A stretch of DNA of 64,000 nucleotides from Pseudanabaena sp. FACHB-2040 (GCF_014696715.1 NZ_JACJQO010000005.1:248001-312000); one strand, 5' to 3'; positions 9,099 through 18,393 are shown, counted from the first letter of the stretch. Made by a program: numbers and translations. The notes: generated from the letters alone by a model not told the origin.

Positions 9099-10439
9099 AT
9101 GGGCAGTGGCACAGATTGCCTTAGTCGGGCAATTGTTATCGGCGGCAGTATCGCAGGGCTTCTGACGGCTCGTGTTCTGTCTGAGGCGTTTCAAGAAGTT
9201 GTTATTGTTGAGCGAGATCAGCTGCCTCAAAGCAGTGCGCCCCGCAGAGGTGTGCCGCAATCTGTTCAGCCTCACATTCTGCTAACTAAGGGTTATCGGA
9301 TTCTAGAAGCGCTATTTCCAGGAATTGGAGCAGATCTTCACTCTGCTGGGGCTTTGCCGATTGACTGGGGCAGAGAGTTTCACTACTACCACCGCGGTGG
9401 CCGCAATGCCACGTCTGAAGGCGATTCTGGTCTAGTGTCGTTTACGTGTACTCGACCCCTACTAGAGGCTACTGTGCGCAGTCGCGTAGCCAAGCTGCCG
9501 AATATAAAGTGGCTTGAGAGCTGCCGCGTCTGTGGGCTGGTGGGCGATCGCAACCAAGTGAGCGGCATTCGATATCGGCTGAGCCGTCCAACTGAGCAGG
9601 AGCAGCACCTTTCTGCTGATTTAGTGGTAGATGCCAGTGGCCGGGGTTCTCTTGCGCCTAAATGGCTCGGTGACATTGGGGCTGATGTTCCGGCTGCGAC
9701 TGTTATAAATCCCTACGTTGGCTATGCCACCCAGCGATTGCAGATTCCGGAGGGCTGGCTTGCCGATTGGAAGGTGCTGCTGGTTAGCCAAGAAGCGCCG
9801 CATAACCCTCGCTTGGGATACCTAGCCCAGGTTGAAGGGGGAGAGTGGATTGCTACGCTCGGTGGCTATGGTAAAGACTACCCACCTCTGGAGCACAGTG
9901 GCTTTCTCGACTTTGCTAAGAGCTTGGCTAGCCCAGAATTTTATGAGGCAGTGAAGGCGGCTCAGCCAGTAACCGAGATTACGGCACACCGGGCAACAGC
10001 TAACCGGCTGTATCACTACGAACGCCTTCAAATGCCTCGTGGTTTTGCCGCTTTGGGCGATGCTGTCTGTGCCCTATGCCCTGTATACGGGCAAGGAATG
10101 ACCCTTTCTGCTATTGCCGCAACAGTGCTTCAAGACTGGTTGCAGCAGCTCAAAGGCAATCAGCCGATGGATACCTCTAGCTTCCAACAGAGGTTAGCTA
10201 AAGGTTCGCAGTTTCCCTGGGGTGTGGCTACAGGATCAGATTCGCAGTTTCCTGGTACTGAAGGGGCTATTCCGTCGAAGCCATTGGGCGGACTGTTCCA
10301 GAAATACGTAGAGCAGCTGATTCAAAAGTCGCAGGAAGAGGCCTGGATCCACATTCGCTTTACAGAAATTGCCCATATGGTGAAGCCGCCCACAGCGTTT
10401 TTTGAGCCGCGGCTTGTGCTAAAAGCGCTGAGTCGGTAG
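9099..10439 (+). CDS. FAD-dependent monooxygenase-like protein
   Basis: The 446-residue protein starts with a dinucleotide-binding fold (IVIGGSIAGLLTARVLSE, then VERD), followed by PRRGVPQSVQPHILL. That sequence is typical of an epoxidase/hydroxylase-like FAD subgroup of the PHBH superfamily. DLVVDASGRGS matches the DG-type motif and GFAALGDAVCALCPVYGQGM matches the second FAD-binding GD motif. It probably hydroxylates or epoxidises a hydrophobic or secondary metabolite substrate. The neighbours give no pathway. It is divergent from the preceding oxidoreductase, with about 100 bp between start codons. Confidence 0.8.
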   Translation: MGSGTDCLSRAIVIGGSIAGLLTARVLSEAFQEVVIVERDQLPQSSAPRRGVPQSVQPHILLTKGYRILEALFPGIGADLHSAGALPIDWGREFHYYHRGGRNATSEGDSGLVSFTCTRPLLEATVRSRVAKLPNIKWLESCRVCGLVGDRNQVSGIRYRLSRPTEQEQHLSADLVVDASGRGSLAPKWLGDIGADVPAATVINPYVGYATQRLQIPEGWLADWKVLLVSQEAPHNPRLGYLAQVEGGEWIATLGGYGKDYPPLEHSGFLDFAKSLASPEFYEAVKAAQPVTEITAHRATANRLYHYERLQMPRGFAALGDAVCALCPVYGQGMTLSAIAATVLQDWLQQLKGNQPMDTSSFQQRLAKGSQFPWGVATGSDSQFPGTEGAIPSKPLGGLFQKYVEQLIQKSQEEAWIHIRFTEIAHMVKPPTAFFEPRLVLKALSR

Positions 10440-10577
10440 CTGCTTATTCTGCTCGGGTGTCTCGCTTAAATCGTGGTTGAGAGCACTAGCGTGTTTTGAT
10501 GGGCACGCTTTGCTTTGTCCATCGTACAAAACTGCTTATCCTGCTGTTTAGTGGATGACTTGCATGTGGCAAGGGTT

Positions 10578-10597
10578 GGAGATGCGATCGCATCTCC
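10578..10597. repeat. 20-bp perfect palindrome containing HIP1
   Basis: GGAGATGCGATCGCATCTCC is its own reverse complement and extends the cyanobacterial HIP1 octamer GCGATCGC by 6 bp on each side. It could form a hairpin in RNA, but it has no T tract, so it is not a clear terminator. Confidence 0.7.
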
Positions 10598-10648
10598 CCA
10601 AATTTCCTGCTGCCCAACTTCACTAGCACAGCCCGAAAGCGCTATTGC

Positions 10649-10691
10649 TTGAGCCCGCTTCTTAGTTTAGGATATAGTACAAAAATACTAT
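10649..10691 (+). promoter_or_regulatory. Candidate promoter and operator of the SWIM-MoxR-VWA operon
   Basis: TTGAGC (10649-10654), an 18-bp spacer and TATAGT (10673-10678) form a plausible sigma70-type promoter about 110 bp before the SWIM gene. The -10 box lies inside an inverted repeat, ATAGTA (10674-10679), 6 bp, TACTAT (10686-10691), which could be a repressor site. This rests on sequence pattern only. Confidence 0.4.
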
Positions 10692-10791
10692 TTTAGTTGA
10701 ATAGCCCTGGGGGAATACTGATGACGCTGGCTAGCGGGTAAAGCTATCAACGCTTTAAGGGTTCTGAGCCATCAACCAAGTCTGGAGGGCT

Positions 10792-12147
10792 ATGCAAACT
10801 CAATGGACACCTGAACAAGTGCTGGCATTAGCACCTGATGCGGCCTCTGCCAAAAATGGCCGGGGCCTCGCGATTGGTCACAAGTGGTCTTCTTTGGGAA
10901 CGCATCAGTCAGCAGTTTGGGGCGAGTGCCAGGGCAGCGGCAAAAATCCCTACCGCACCCAGATTGACTTGAGTGAACCGGCCTTTCGCTGTAGCTGCCC
11001 CAGCCGCAAATTTCCCTGCAAGCACGGCTTGGCGTTGTTTCTGCTGCTGGCTGAGCAGTCCTCGGGATTTGCAGAGCAGGAACCGCCAGATTGGGTAGCT
11101 GAGTGGCTTTTGAGCCGAACCCAACGAAGTCAAAAACAGGCCCAAAAAGAAACCCAACCAAAGGAGCAGACGGCTGACCCTCAGGCTCAAGCGAAACGAG
11201 CCGCCGCCCGTCAGCAGAAGGTCAGTGCTGGCATTCAAGAATTGCGCCTTTGGCTCGAAGACCGGATACGCCAGGGATTGGCCACTTTACCGCAAGAATC
11301 CTATCAACTTTGGGACACGGTAGCGGCCCGCATGGTCGATGCTCAAGCCCCTGGGCTGGCCCGCCGTTTACGAGACTTGGCTGGAACCGTCCACAGCGGA
11401 GCAGGCTGGTGTGACGCTACCTTAGCCAGCATGAGCCAGATCTACCTCTTGCTAGAAGGATGCGATCGCATTGAAACCCTACCCCCTGAAGTACAGGCCG
11501 AGCTGCGAACTCAGATCGGCTGGGCCATCTCCCAAGAAGAGGTGCTCGCTGGAAAAGCCCATGCTGATCTGTGGCTGATAGTCGGGCAGCGGATTCAGCA
11601 AGAAGACCGTTTAAAAGTTCGCCGCACTTGGCTCTACGGGTTAGAAAGCTCAACCTCGGCGATGCTGCTCGATTTTGCCCACGGTCAGCAGCCCTTTGAG
11701 CAAACCCTGCTGCCGGGAACCTGCTTAGAAGCAGAACTGGTTTTCTACCCCAGTGCCTATCCTCTACGGGCTTTAGTCAAAACACGCCGGGAATCGGTGC
11801 CGCTGTCTAAGAGCCCACCAGGATATGCCGGAATAGAAGATGCGATCGCTTCGCTGACCGGTCAGGTCGCATCCTATAGCCAAGCCTATGCCGCCTGTCC
11901 TTGGCTGGAGCAGTTTCCCCTGCTGCTGCAGGCGGTTGTGCCGCTGCGAGATGGAGAACGCTGGCTGCTGCGAGACGCTCAAGGATTAGTCTTGCCTTTG
12001 CTGAGTCGGCTAAAACCTCAGCAAGGCTGGCAACTTCTGGCACTCAGCGGAGGTCATCCCCTCACTCTATTTGGTGAATGGAATGGGACGGAACTGCTGC
12101 CATTAAGCGTTTGGGTAGAGGAGGCATTTTATGGGTTGGCAAGCTGA
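10792..12147 (+). CDS. SWIM zinc-finger protein
   Basis: This 451-residue protein has an N-terminal SWIM-type zinc finger of pattern CxCx6CxH: Cys67, Cys69, Cys76 and His78, within FRCSCPSRKFPCKHGLAL. A charged Gln/Lys-rich linker follows (about residues 107-143), then a mainly alpha-helical region. SWIM domains bind zinc and usually mediate DNA or protein contacts. It is the first gene of the five-gene operon, and its end overlaps the next gene by 17 bp. Its partnership with a MoxR ATPase and a VWA protein suggests a role in that machine (inference). The specific target is unknown. Confidence 0.88.
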   Translation: MQTQWTPEQVLALAPDAASAKNGRGLAIGHKWSSLGTHQSAVWGECQGSGKNPYRTQIDLSEPAFRCSCPSRKFPCKHGLALFLLLAEQSSGFAEQEPPDWVAEWLLSRTQRSQKQAQKETQPKEQTADPQAQAKRAAARQQKVSAGIQELRLWLEDRIRQGLATLPQESYQLWDTVAARMVDAQAPGLARRLRDLAGTVHSGAGWCDATLASMSQIYLLLEGCDRIETLPPEVQAELRTQIGWAISQEEVLAGKAHADLWLIVGQRIQQEDRLKVRRTWLYGLESSTSAMLLDFAHGQQPFEQTLLPGTCLEAELVFYPSAYPLRALVKTRRESVPLSKSPPGYAGIEDAIASLTGQVASYSQAYAACPWLEQFPLLLQAVVPLRDGERWLLRDAQGLVLPLLSRLKPQQGWQLLALSGGHPLTLFGEWNGTELLPLSVWVEEAFYGLAS

Positions 12148-13696
12148 TTCTCCCTGGCAGGCGGTTGTTTCTGCAGCCCTGTTGGGCACTGAGCGGCAGC
12201 CCTTCACTTCCCCCACTGCACCGGGAAAACTGGGGCAGCTACTCGCGCAGTTAACCTCCCATGCACCAGAATCTGCGCTGTTGACAGCGGCTGCTGCCCT
12301 TTCGCTGCATCAGCGGGCTGGGTGGTTTCCTGAAAACTATTCAGGTTCAGCGCCAGCACCCTGCAGCCTTGATGACTTGCCTCGCTGCAGTACCCGTGCA
12401 GGTCGATTTCTTCAGCAAATGCTTCAACGACAGTACTCACCCGTTTTGCCAGAATGGCTTGGACTGGCAACCCAGCTAGGGCAACGAGTTCCCGACATCT
12501 ATCTGCCCCAACTGCTGAACCTGGGCCAGCAACAGCGAGACTTACGCAGCCTCATCCTGCCAGTTTTGGGACAGCGGGGCCGCTGGTTAGCAGCTCAAAA
12601 CTTAGACTGGAGCTATGCGGTCGAGGTTGCTACTGAAGCAGATTGGGAAACGGGATCTCAGGCCGCACGGTTGCTATATCTAAAGGAACTGCGCTCTCAA
12701 GATCCAGAGCGAGCCCGAGAATTGCTGGCGGCGACCTGGAGCCACGAACCCGCCAGCGATCGCACCCAATTCCTCGAAACCTTTCGCACTGGCTTAAGTC
12801 TGGCAGATGAGCCTTTTCTAGAGGAAGCCCTCACAGATCGCAGTAAGGAAGTGCGCCGCACTGCCGCCGATCTGTTGGCCAGCCTACCCGAATCTCGCCT
12901 GTGTCAACGCTTGGCTGAGCAGGTTCAGCAGCATATCTTTCTCAACCCGACTCAGGTTCCTACTCTGACCGTTCAGCTACCAGACTCCCTCAATCCGGCT
13001 CTGATTCACGACGGGATTGAACCCAAGCCCAGTCAGTTTGTCGCCACACAGCTAGGCGAAAAAGCCTGGTGGCTGCTGCAAATGATCGGAGCCACTCCCC
13101 TCAGCTTCTGGAGCGAGACTTGGAAGATCCCCCCTGCAGAAATCGTCGGACACGCTAAAGACCACGAGTGGGAAGCCGTCTTGCTAGAGGGCTGGGCACT
13201 TGCAGCAAAACGGCAGCAAAATGCCGACTGGGTGCAAGCTTTATTAGGAATTTGGCTGGCGGAAGGAGTAGTCAGAACCCCTGTGCTGCCGGACGTGAGG
13301 CTAGATAGCCTGCTAAACATTCTTTCCTTTAATCAGCAAAGTGCCGTTTTGGTGGACCTTCTCAAATCTGGGCCGGGCAAGGTCAATGATTTTCTTACCC
13401 TCTCCCTTTTGCGTAGCCGGGATGGTTGGAGTCTGAAGCTGGCAGAAACCGTGCTGGATCACCTTGAAGATTACCTTTCTCACCAAAATCCCGCGATGAA
13501 TCAGGCCTGGGAACTTCACGCTGCCTTGAAGGAATTTGCTCGGGTCATCCCAATTGGGCTGCTGCCGAGAGCAGTTCAGCTGCAGGAGGGGCTGCCTCCA
13601 GATTCACCTTGGGCTGCCAGCGTTAGAGAGTTCTTAGCGCTATTGAGATTCCGGCAGAAGATGGTGCAGGCCTTTGAGGTGACAGACAGCGGTTAG
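12131..13696 (+). CDS. DUF5691-like helical protein of the SWIM-MoxR-VWA operon
   Basis: This 521-residue protein starts with WQAVVSAALLGTERQPF, the opening I associate with DUF5691 proteins that are neighbours of SWIM and MoxR genes. The rest is Leu/Gln-rich and helical. A central stretch (about residues 185-265, with DPERARELLAATW, EPFLEEALTDRSKEVRRTAADLLASLP) reads like HEAT-type repeats. No catalytic motif or membrane segment is visible. It overlaps the SWIM gene by 17 bp, so the two products are probably made together and may form a complex. A scaffold role is inference. Confidence 0.8.
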   Translation: MGWQADSPWQAVVSAALLGTERQPFTSPTAPGKLGQLLAQLTSHAPESALLTAAAALSLHQRAGWFPENYSGSAPAPCSLDDLPRCSTRAGRFLQQMLQRQYSPVLPEWLGLATQLGQRVPDIYLPQLLNLGQQQRDLRSLILPVLGQRGRWLAAQNLDWSYAVEVATEADWETGSQAARLLYLKELRSQDPERARELLAATWSHEPASDRTQFLETFRTGLSLADEPFLEEALTDRSKEVRRTAADLLASLPESRLCQRLAEQVQQHIFLNPTQVPTLTVQLPDSLNPALIHDGIEPKPSQFVATQLGEKAWWLLQMIGATPLSFWSETWKIPPAEIVGHAKDHEWEAVLLEGWALAAKRQQNADWVQALLGIWLAEGVVRTPVLPDVRLDSLLNILSFNQQSAVLVDLLKSGPGKVNDFLTLSLLRSRDGWSLKLAETVLDHLEDYLSHQNPAMNQAWELHAALKEFARVIPIGLLPRAVQLQEGLPPDSPWAASVREFLALLRFRQKMVQAFEVTDSG

Positions 13697-13751
13697 CGCG
13701 CCCCTGAACCAGACAATCTCTCCCACCTTTAACGCAATTCAGTCTTAAACA

Positions 13752-14876
13752 ATGGCAACCCCAAAATCTAAAGCGACTAGTTCCGCAGTCCAGTCACCCA
13801 ATGCTCTCCTGCGAGAGCACGCCGAGCAGCAGTTTGCTCACGAGTTAGAAGAGCTGACAAAGGCAGACACCCGCCAGCGGCCCCCCAACTGGAAGCTTTC
13901 TCCCTGGGCTGTCTCCCTGTATCTGCTGGGCGGTACCCTGGAAAACGGTTTCGAGATATCGCCTAAGTACATTGGCAATCAGCGGCTAATGGAAGTTGCG
14001 ATCGCAACTCTAGCCACCGACCGCGCGCTGCTGCTCTACGGCGTTCCCGGCACCGCCAAATCCTGGGTATCAGAACACCTAGCGGCGGCAATCTCTGGAG
14101 ATTCAACCCGGCTGATTCAAGGAACAGCAGGCACCAGCGAAGAAGCCATCCGCTACGGCTGGAACTATGCTCGCCTGCTGGCAGAGGGGCCATCGATGGA
14201 GGCGCTAGTCACCAGTCCCATGATGCGGGCCATGTCAGAGGGCCGCATTGCTCGGGTCGAAGAGTTGACCCGCATTCCCTCAGATGTGCAGGACACGCTG
14301 ATCACCGTGCTCTCTGAGAAGACCTTGCCCATTCCCGAGCTGAACACCGAAGTTCAGGCAGCCAAGGGATTCAACGTCATTGCCACGGCAAACAACCGTG
14401 ACCGAGGGGTGAATGAACTCTCCAGCGCGCTCAAACGCCGCTTCAACACAGTAATTCTGCCTGTACCTGACACTATGGAGGCTGAGGTAACCATTGTTCA
14501 ACAGCGGGTAACTAGCTTGGGGCGGGCTCTGGAGCTGCCTGCAGAAGTTCCCGCCCTGGAAGAAATTCAGCGAGTGGTCACCATCTTTCGAGAGCTGCGC
14601 AATGGAGTCACGATCGACGGCAAAACCAAGCTCAAGTCTCCTACCGGCACTCTCAGCCCAGCCGAAGCGATCTCAGTGGTGAATAGCGGCATGGCCCTTT
14701 CTGCCCACTTTGGCGATGGCTCGCTCAACGCTAGCGACCTAATCTCTGGCCTGGTCGGCGCAGTGGTCAAAGACCCAGTTCAAGATCAGGTGGTCTGGAA
14801 GGAATACCTGGAAACCGTGGTCAAAGAACGGGATGGGTGGAAAGACCTGTACCGGGCCAGTCGGGAAATGCTCTAG
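13752..14876 (+). CDS. MoxR-type AAA+ ATPase
   Basis: This 374-residue ATPase has Walker A GVPGTAKS at residues 97-104, a Walker B region where the usual DE pair reads EE (ARVEELTRIP, about 167-176), sensor 1 ATANN (211-215) and an arginine-finger segment ALKRRFN (226-232). MoxR proteins act with VWA-domain partners as chaperones that mature or remodel a target, sometimes by inserting metal cofactors. Here the VWA partner is two genes downstream. The following DUF5682-like gene starts 10 bp after the stop. The Asp-to-Glu change in Walker B is conservative. Confidence 0.92.
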   Translation: MATPKSKATSSAVQSPNALLREHAEQQFAHELEELTKADTRQRPPNWKLSPWAVSLYLLGGTLENGFEISPKYIGNQRLMEVAIATLATDRALLLYGVPGTAKSWVSEHLAAAISGDSTRLIQGTAGTSEEAIRYGWNYARLLAEGPSMEALVTSPMMRAMSEGRIARVEELTRIPSDVQDTLITVLSEKTLPIPELNTEVQAAKGFNVIATANNRDRGVNELSSALKRRFNTVILPVPDTMEAEVTIVQQRVTSLGRALELPAEVPALEEIQRVVTIFRELRNGVTIDGKTKLKSPTGTLSPAEAISVVNSGMALSAHFGDGSLNASDLISGLVGAVVKDPVQDQVVWKEYLETVVKERDGWKDLYRASREML

Positions 14877-14885
14877 GAGCCCACC

Positions 14886-17174
14886 ATGTCGGTTCATATT
14901 TTTGGCATTCGTCATCATGGTCCTGGATCGGCCCGGAGTTTGTGTCAGGCATTAGACGCGCTGCAGCCAGACATTGTGCTGGTAGAGGGGCCGCCCGATG
15001 CTCAGGCGGCGCTGCCCTTGCTAGTGCATTCGCAGATGCGGCCCCCAGTAGCGCTGTTGGTCTATGCTCCAGACAATCCTCAGCAGGCGGTTTACTACCC
15101 TTTTGCTGTCTTTTCGCCGGAGTGGCAGGCCATTCGCTACGGTCTGCAGCAGCAAATTCCGGTTCGCTTTATGGACTTGCCCCAGGCCCATCGCTTTGCC
15201 TTGAGTCAGGCGGCTGAATCGGAGGAATCTAAACAGCAAGAGACTGAGGTTCAGGAGACAGAAGCGGTAGACGCTGCTGGAGCGACCCATCCTCCAGCCT
15301 ATCGAACTGACCCCTTGAGTCTGCTGGCCCAAGCCGCAGGGTATGGCGACGGTGAACGCTGGTGGGAACACTTGGTCGAACAGCGCCAAGACAGCACTGA
15401 ACTATTTGCAGCCATCTTGGCAGCGATGACGGTGCTGCGAACGGAGGTGAAGGAAGAGGTTGCCTGGGCAGATCCCCTAGAAGCCTATCGAGAAGCCTAC
15501 ATGCGCAAAACCCTTCGCGAGGCTCAAAAAGGTGGTTTTGAAAGAATTGCTGTGGTCTGCGGCGCATGGCACGCCCCGGCGCTTGCCCAAATGCCTCCGG
15601 CTAAGGAAGATAACGCCCTGCTAAAAGGACTGCCCAAGTGCAAGGTCGAGGCTACCTGGGTGCCCTGGACCTATGGCCATCTGCTGATGAGCAGCGGCTA
15701 CGGAGCCGGAATCGAGTCTCCCGGCTGGTATCACCACCTGTGGAAACAGGGGGAGAAGAGGCAAAAAGACAACTCGACTGCTAATAGCTCTATTCGCTGG
15801 ATGACTAAGGTGGCGCGGCTGTTGCGATCGCAAGATCTCGATGCCTCCTCCGCCAGCGTTATTGAAGCGGTGCGCCTAGCTGAAACTCTCGCAGCTTTGC
15901 GAGATCTCCCCCTCCCCGGCTTATCTGAACTCAACGAAGCGACCCAAACCGTCCTTTGCTTTGGCGACGCTCTCCCCATGCGGCTGATCCACAGGCAGCT
16001 CATCGTGGGGGAACGGCTGGGTCAGGTGCCTGATGAAACGCCGATGGTGCCACTTCAGCAAGATCTGCAGCGACAGCAAAAGCGCCTGCGGCTAAAGCCC
16101 GAAGCCAATGAGAGACTGCTGGATCTGGATTTGCGCAAGCCTGGAGATCGAGAGCGATCGCACCTCCTGCATCGGCTCACCCTTCTCAACCTACCCTGGG
16201 GACAGCCCCAGTCAGCGGGCAACACCAAAGGTACGTTCCGCGAGTCTTGGCGCATGCAGTGGCAGCCGGAGTTTGCCGTTCGCCTGATCGAAGCAGGCAT
16301 TTGGGGCAACACAATTGAAATTGCGGCCACTGCTCGAACGTGCGATCGGGCGAACAAAGCCGATCTGCCAATCCTCACTCAACTGATTGATCAGACCCTC
16401 TTGGCCGAGCTGCCCCAGGCCATCAACCATCTGATGAATCGCCTACAGTCAGAAGCCGCGCTTGCTAGCGACATCACCCACCTGATGTCAGCCCTGCCGC
16501 CTTTGGTCAATGTAGTGCGTTACGGCACAGTGCGCCAGTTTGAAACCGAGGTCATCGGTCATGTTGTAGAGGGGTTAATCACCCGCATTTGCATTGGGTT
16601 GCCGGTTGCAGCAGCTTCCCTGGATGACGAGGCAGCGGCCACTCTCTACTCTCTGATAATTTCAGTGCATGGGGCCATAGGTTTACTCCAAAACGCAGAA
16701 GCCCTCACAATGTGGCAGGGAGTTTTGGCTCAGATGGCAGATCAGCAGGGCTTACACGGGCTGTTGTCTGGTCGCTGCTGTCGGCTGCTGTTTGAGGCAG
16801 GCGTATTTCAGGCAGAAGATACGGCCCGTCGTTTGGGTTTGGCGCTCTCTACTGCCGCTGAACCTGCCCAAGCCGCCACCTGGATCGAGGGCTTCCTGTC
16901 TGGCAGTGGGCTATTGCTTCTGCACAATCCTGCCCTCTGGCAAGTGCTCGATCACTGGGTTGCGGGGCTGCCAGCCGATACCTTCATTGCCCTTTTGCCC
17001 CTACTACGCCGCACTTTTTCTACCTTTCCGGCTCCAGAGCGGCGTCAGATGGGTGAACGGGTCCGCCAGGGCAATGAGAACCCGCAGGTGCTGGTTCCGG
17101 CCGGTGAGTTTGATTGCGATCGCGCCGATGCTGTTCTTCCCTTAGTCGCTCAACTCCTGGGCCTTTCATTGTGA
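14886..17174 (+). CDS. DUF5682-like protein with TraB/TIKI/EreA-type motifs
   Basis: This 762-residue protein opens with IFGIRHHGPGS (about residues 5-15) and VLVEGPPD with Glu34. Later come RWWEHLVE (158-165), YREAYMRKTLREA (201-213) and VVCGAWHAPAL with His229. The order His motif, Glu, ERNxxM-like helix, His resembles the metal-dependent hydrolase superfamily of TraB, TIKI, ChaN and EreA proteins. The remaining 500 residues are helical and lack recognisable motifs. It lies 9 bp after the MoxR gene and 10 bp before the VWA gene, so it belongs to the same machine. Peptidase or esterase activity is inference; family naming rests on memory. Confidence 0.82.
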   Translation: MSVHIFGIRHHGPGSARSLCQALDALQPDIVLVEGPPDAQAALPLLVHSQMRPPVALLVYAPDNPQQAVYYPFAVFSPEWQAIRYGLQQQIPVRFMDLPQAHRFALSQAAESEESKQQETEVQETEAVDAAGATHPPAYRTDPLSLLAQAAGYGDGERWWEHLVEQRQDSTELFAAILAAMTVLRTEVKEEVAWADPLEAYREAYMRKTLREAQKGGFERIAVVCGAWHAPALAQMPPAKEDNALLKGLPKCKVEATWVPWTYGHLLMSSGYGAGIESPGWYHHLWKQGEKRQKDNSTANSSIRWMTKVARLLRSQDLDASSASVIEAVRLAETLAALRDLPLPGLSELNEATQTVLCFGDALPMRLIHRQLIVGERLGQVPDETPMVPLQQDLQRQQKRLRLKPEANERLLDLDLRKPGDRERSHLLHRLTLLNLPWGQPQSAGNTKGTFRESWRMQWQPEFAVRLIEAGIWGNTIEIAATARTCDRANKADLPILTQLIDQTLLAELPQAINHLMNRLQSEAALASDITHLMSALPPLVNVVRYGTVRQFETEVIGHVVEGLITRICIGLPVAAASLDDEAAATLYSLIISVHGAIGLLQNAEALTMWQGVLAQMADQQGLHGLLSGRCCRLLFEAGVFQAEDTARRLGLALSTAAEPAQAATWIEGFLSGSGLLLLHNPALWQVLDHWVAGLPADTFIALLPLLRRTFSTFPAPERRQMGERVRQGNENPQVLVPAGEFDCDRADAVLPLVAQLLGLSL

Positions 17175-17184
17175 GCTGCTGGCT

Positions 17185-18393
17185 ATGACTAACTCCCCCT
17201 CTCAAGAACGACTTCGGCGCTGGCGGCTCATCCTAGGCGGTGGCGCTGCCGATGGCATCTGCGGCCAGGATGGTGACCTGGAGACAGACGGGTTCACCCT
17301 GGAAACCGCTGACCAGGGTATTGATAAGGCTTTGGAAGCGCTTTATGACTGCGATGGCCCTGGGGAGTCATCCTCTAGCGATCGCAAAGGCGGCCTCGGT
17401 GGATCTTCCCCCAAAGTTGCTCGCTGGCTGGGAGATATTCGCAGATACTTCCCCACCTCCGTCGTCAAAGTTATGCAGCAGGATGCCCTAGAGCGGCTCA
17501 ACCTGCGGCAAATGCTGCTAGAGCCAGAGCTACTAGAGGCGGTAGAACCCGATGTCCATCTAGTCTCCAATCTCTTGTCCCTCAGCAATGTAATGCCCGG
17601 TAAGACAAAGGAGACAGCCCGGATCGTCGTGCAGCGAGTGGTAGACGATTTGCTCCGCAAGCTGGAGAACCCGACCCAACAAGCCATCCTCGGCAGCCTC
17701 AACCGCGCCACCCGCAACCGCCGCCCACGCCACAACGAAATCGACTGGCATCGCACTATCCGCGCCAACCTAAAACACTACCAGCCCGACTACCGCACCA
17801 TTATTCCCGAAGTCCGGATTGGCTACGGGCGCAAGCGCTCTGCTCTAAGAGACATCATCCTCTGCGTGGATCAGAGCGGTTCAATGGCTACCTCTGTTGT
17901 CTATGCAGGCATTTTTAGTGCCGTGCTGGCCTCTCTGCCAGCCGTGCAAACCCGCCTCGTGGTCTTCGATACCGCTGTCGTCGATCTGACCGACCTACTG
18001 CAAGATCCAGTTGAAGTTTTGTTTGGTACCCAACTGGGCGGCGGCACTGATATCAACCAGGCATTGGCCTACTGCCAAAGCCTGGTGCGTCAACCCCAAG
18101 ACACCATTTTGGTGCTGATCAGCGACCTGTACGAAGGCGGCAACCAAACCGAGATGCGAAAGCGCATCAGTTCCCTCGTCTCCTCAGGCGTTCAACTGGT
18201 GACGCTGCTGGCGCTCAATGATGATGGTGCCCCCTGCTATGACCATGACAATGCTCACTTCATGGCAACGTTGGGAGTCCCAGCATTTGCCTGCACGCCT
18301 GACCTTTTCCCCGACCTAATGGCAGCCGCCATTAATCGCCAGGATTTGGGGCAGTGGGCAGCGGCGCGAGAAATTGTCACGGCCAGTCCCTAA
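17185..18393 (+). CDS. VWA (CoxE-like) protein with complete MIDAS
   Basis: This 402-residue protein has an acidic, Gly/Ser-rich N-terminus, a helical middle and a C-terminal von Willebrand A domain from about residue 222. The metal-ion-dependent adhesion site is complete: DQSGS at 229-233, Thr288 within GGGTDIN, and Asp314 in LISDLYEGG. VWA proteins of this type pair with MoxR ATPases and present substrate through the bound Mg2+. No signal peptide or membrane segment is seen, so the protein is cytoplasmic. It is the last gene of the five-gene operon. No clear terminator follows. Confidence 0.92.
   Translation: MTNSPSQERLRRWRLILGGGAADGICGQDGDLETDGFTLETADQGIDKALEALYDCDGPGESSSSDRKGGLGGSSPKVARWLGDIRRYFPTSVVKVMQQDALERLNLRQMLLEPELLEAVEPDVHLVSNLLSLSNVMPGKTKETARIVVQRVVDDLLRKLENPTQQAILGSLNRATRNRRPRHNEIDWHRTIRANLKHYQPDYRTIIPEVRIGYGRKRSALRDIILCVDQSGSMATSVVYAGIFSAVLASLPAVQTRLVVFDTAVVDLTDLLQDPVEVLFGTQLGGGTDINQALAYCQSLVRQPQDTILVLISDLYEGGNQTEMRKRISSLVSSGVQLVTLLALNDDGAPCYDHDNAHFMATLGVPAFACTPDLFPDLMAAAINRQDLGQWAAAREIVTASP

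Larger units (their letters stand above)
10440..10791. other. Intergenic region upstream of the SWIM-MoxR-VWA operon
   Basis: This gap has no convincing gene. It holds a perfect 20-bp palindrome centred on a HIP1 octamer (10578-10597) and, further downstream, a sigma70-like promoter overlapped by a short dyad (10649-10691). Both are described separately. Confidence 0.7.
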
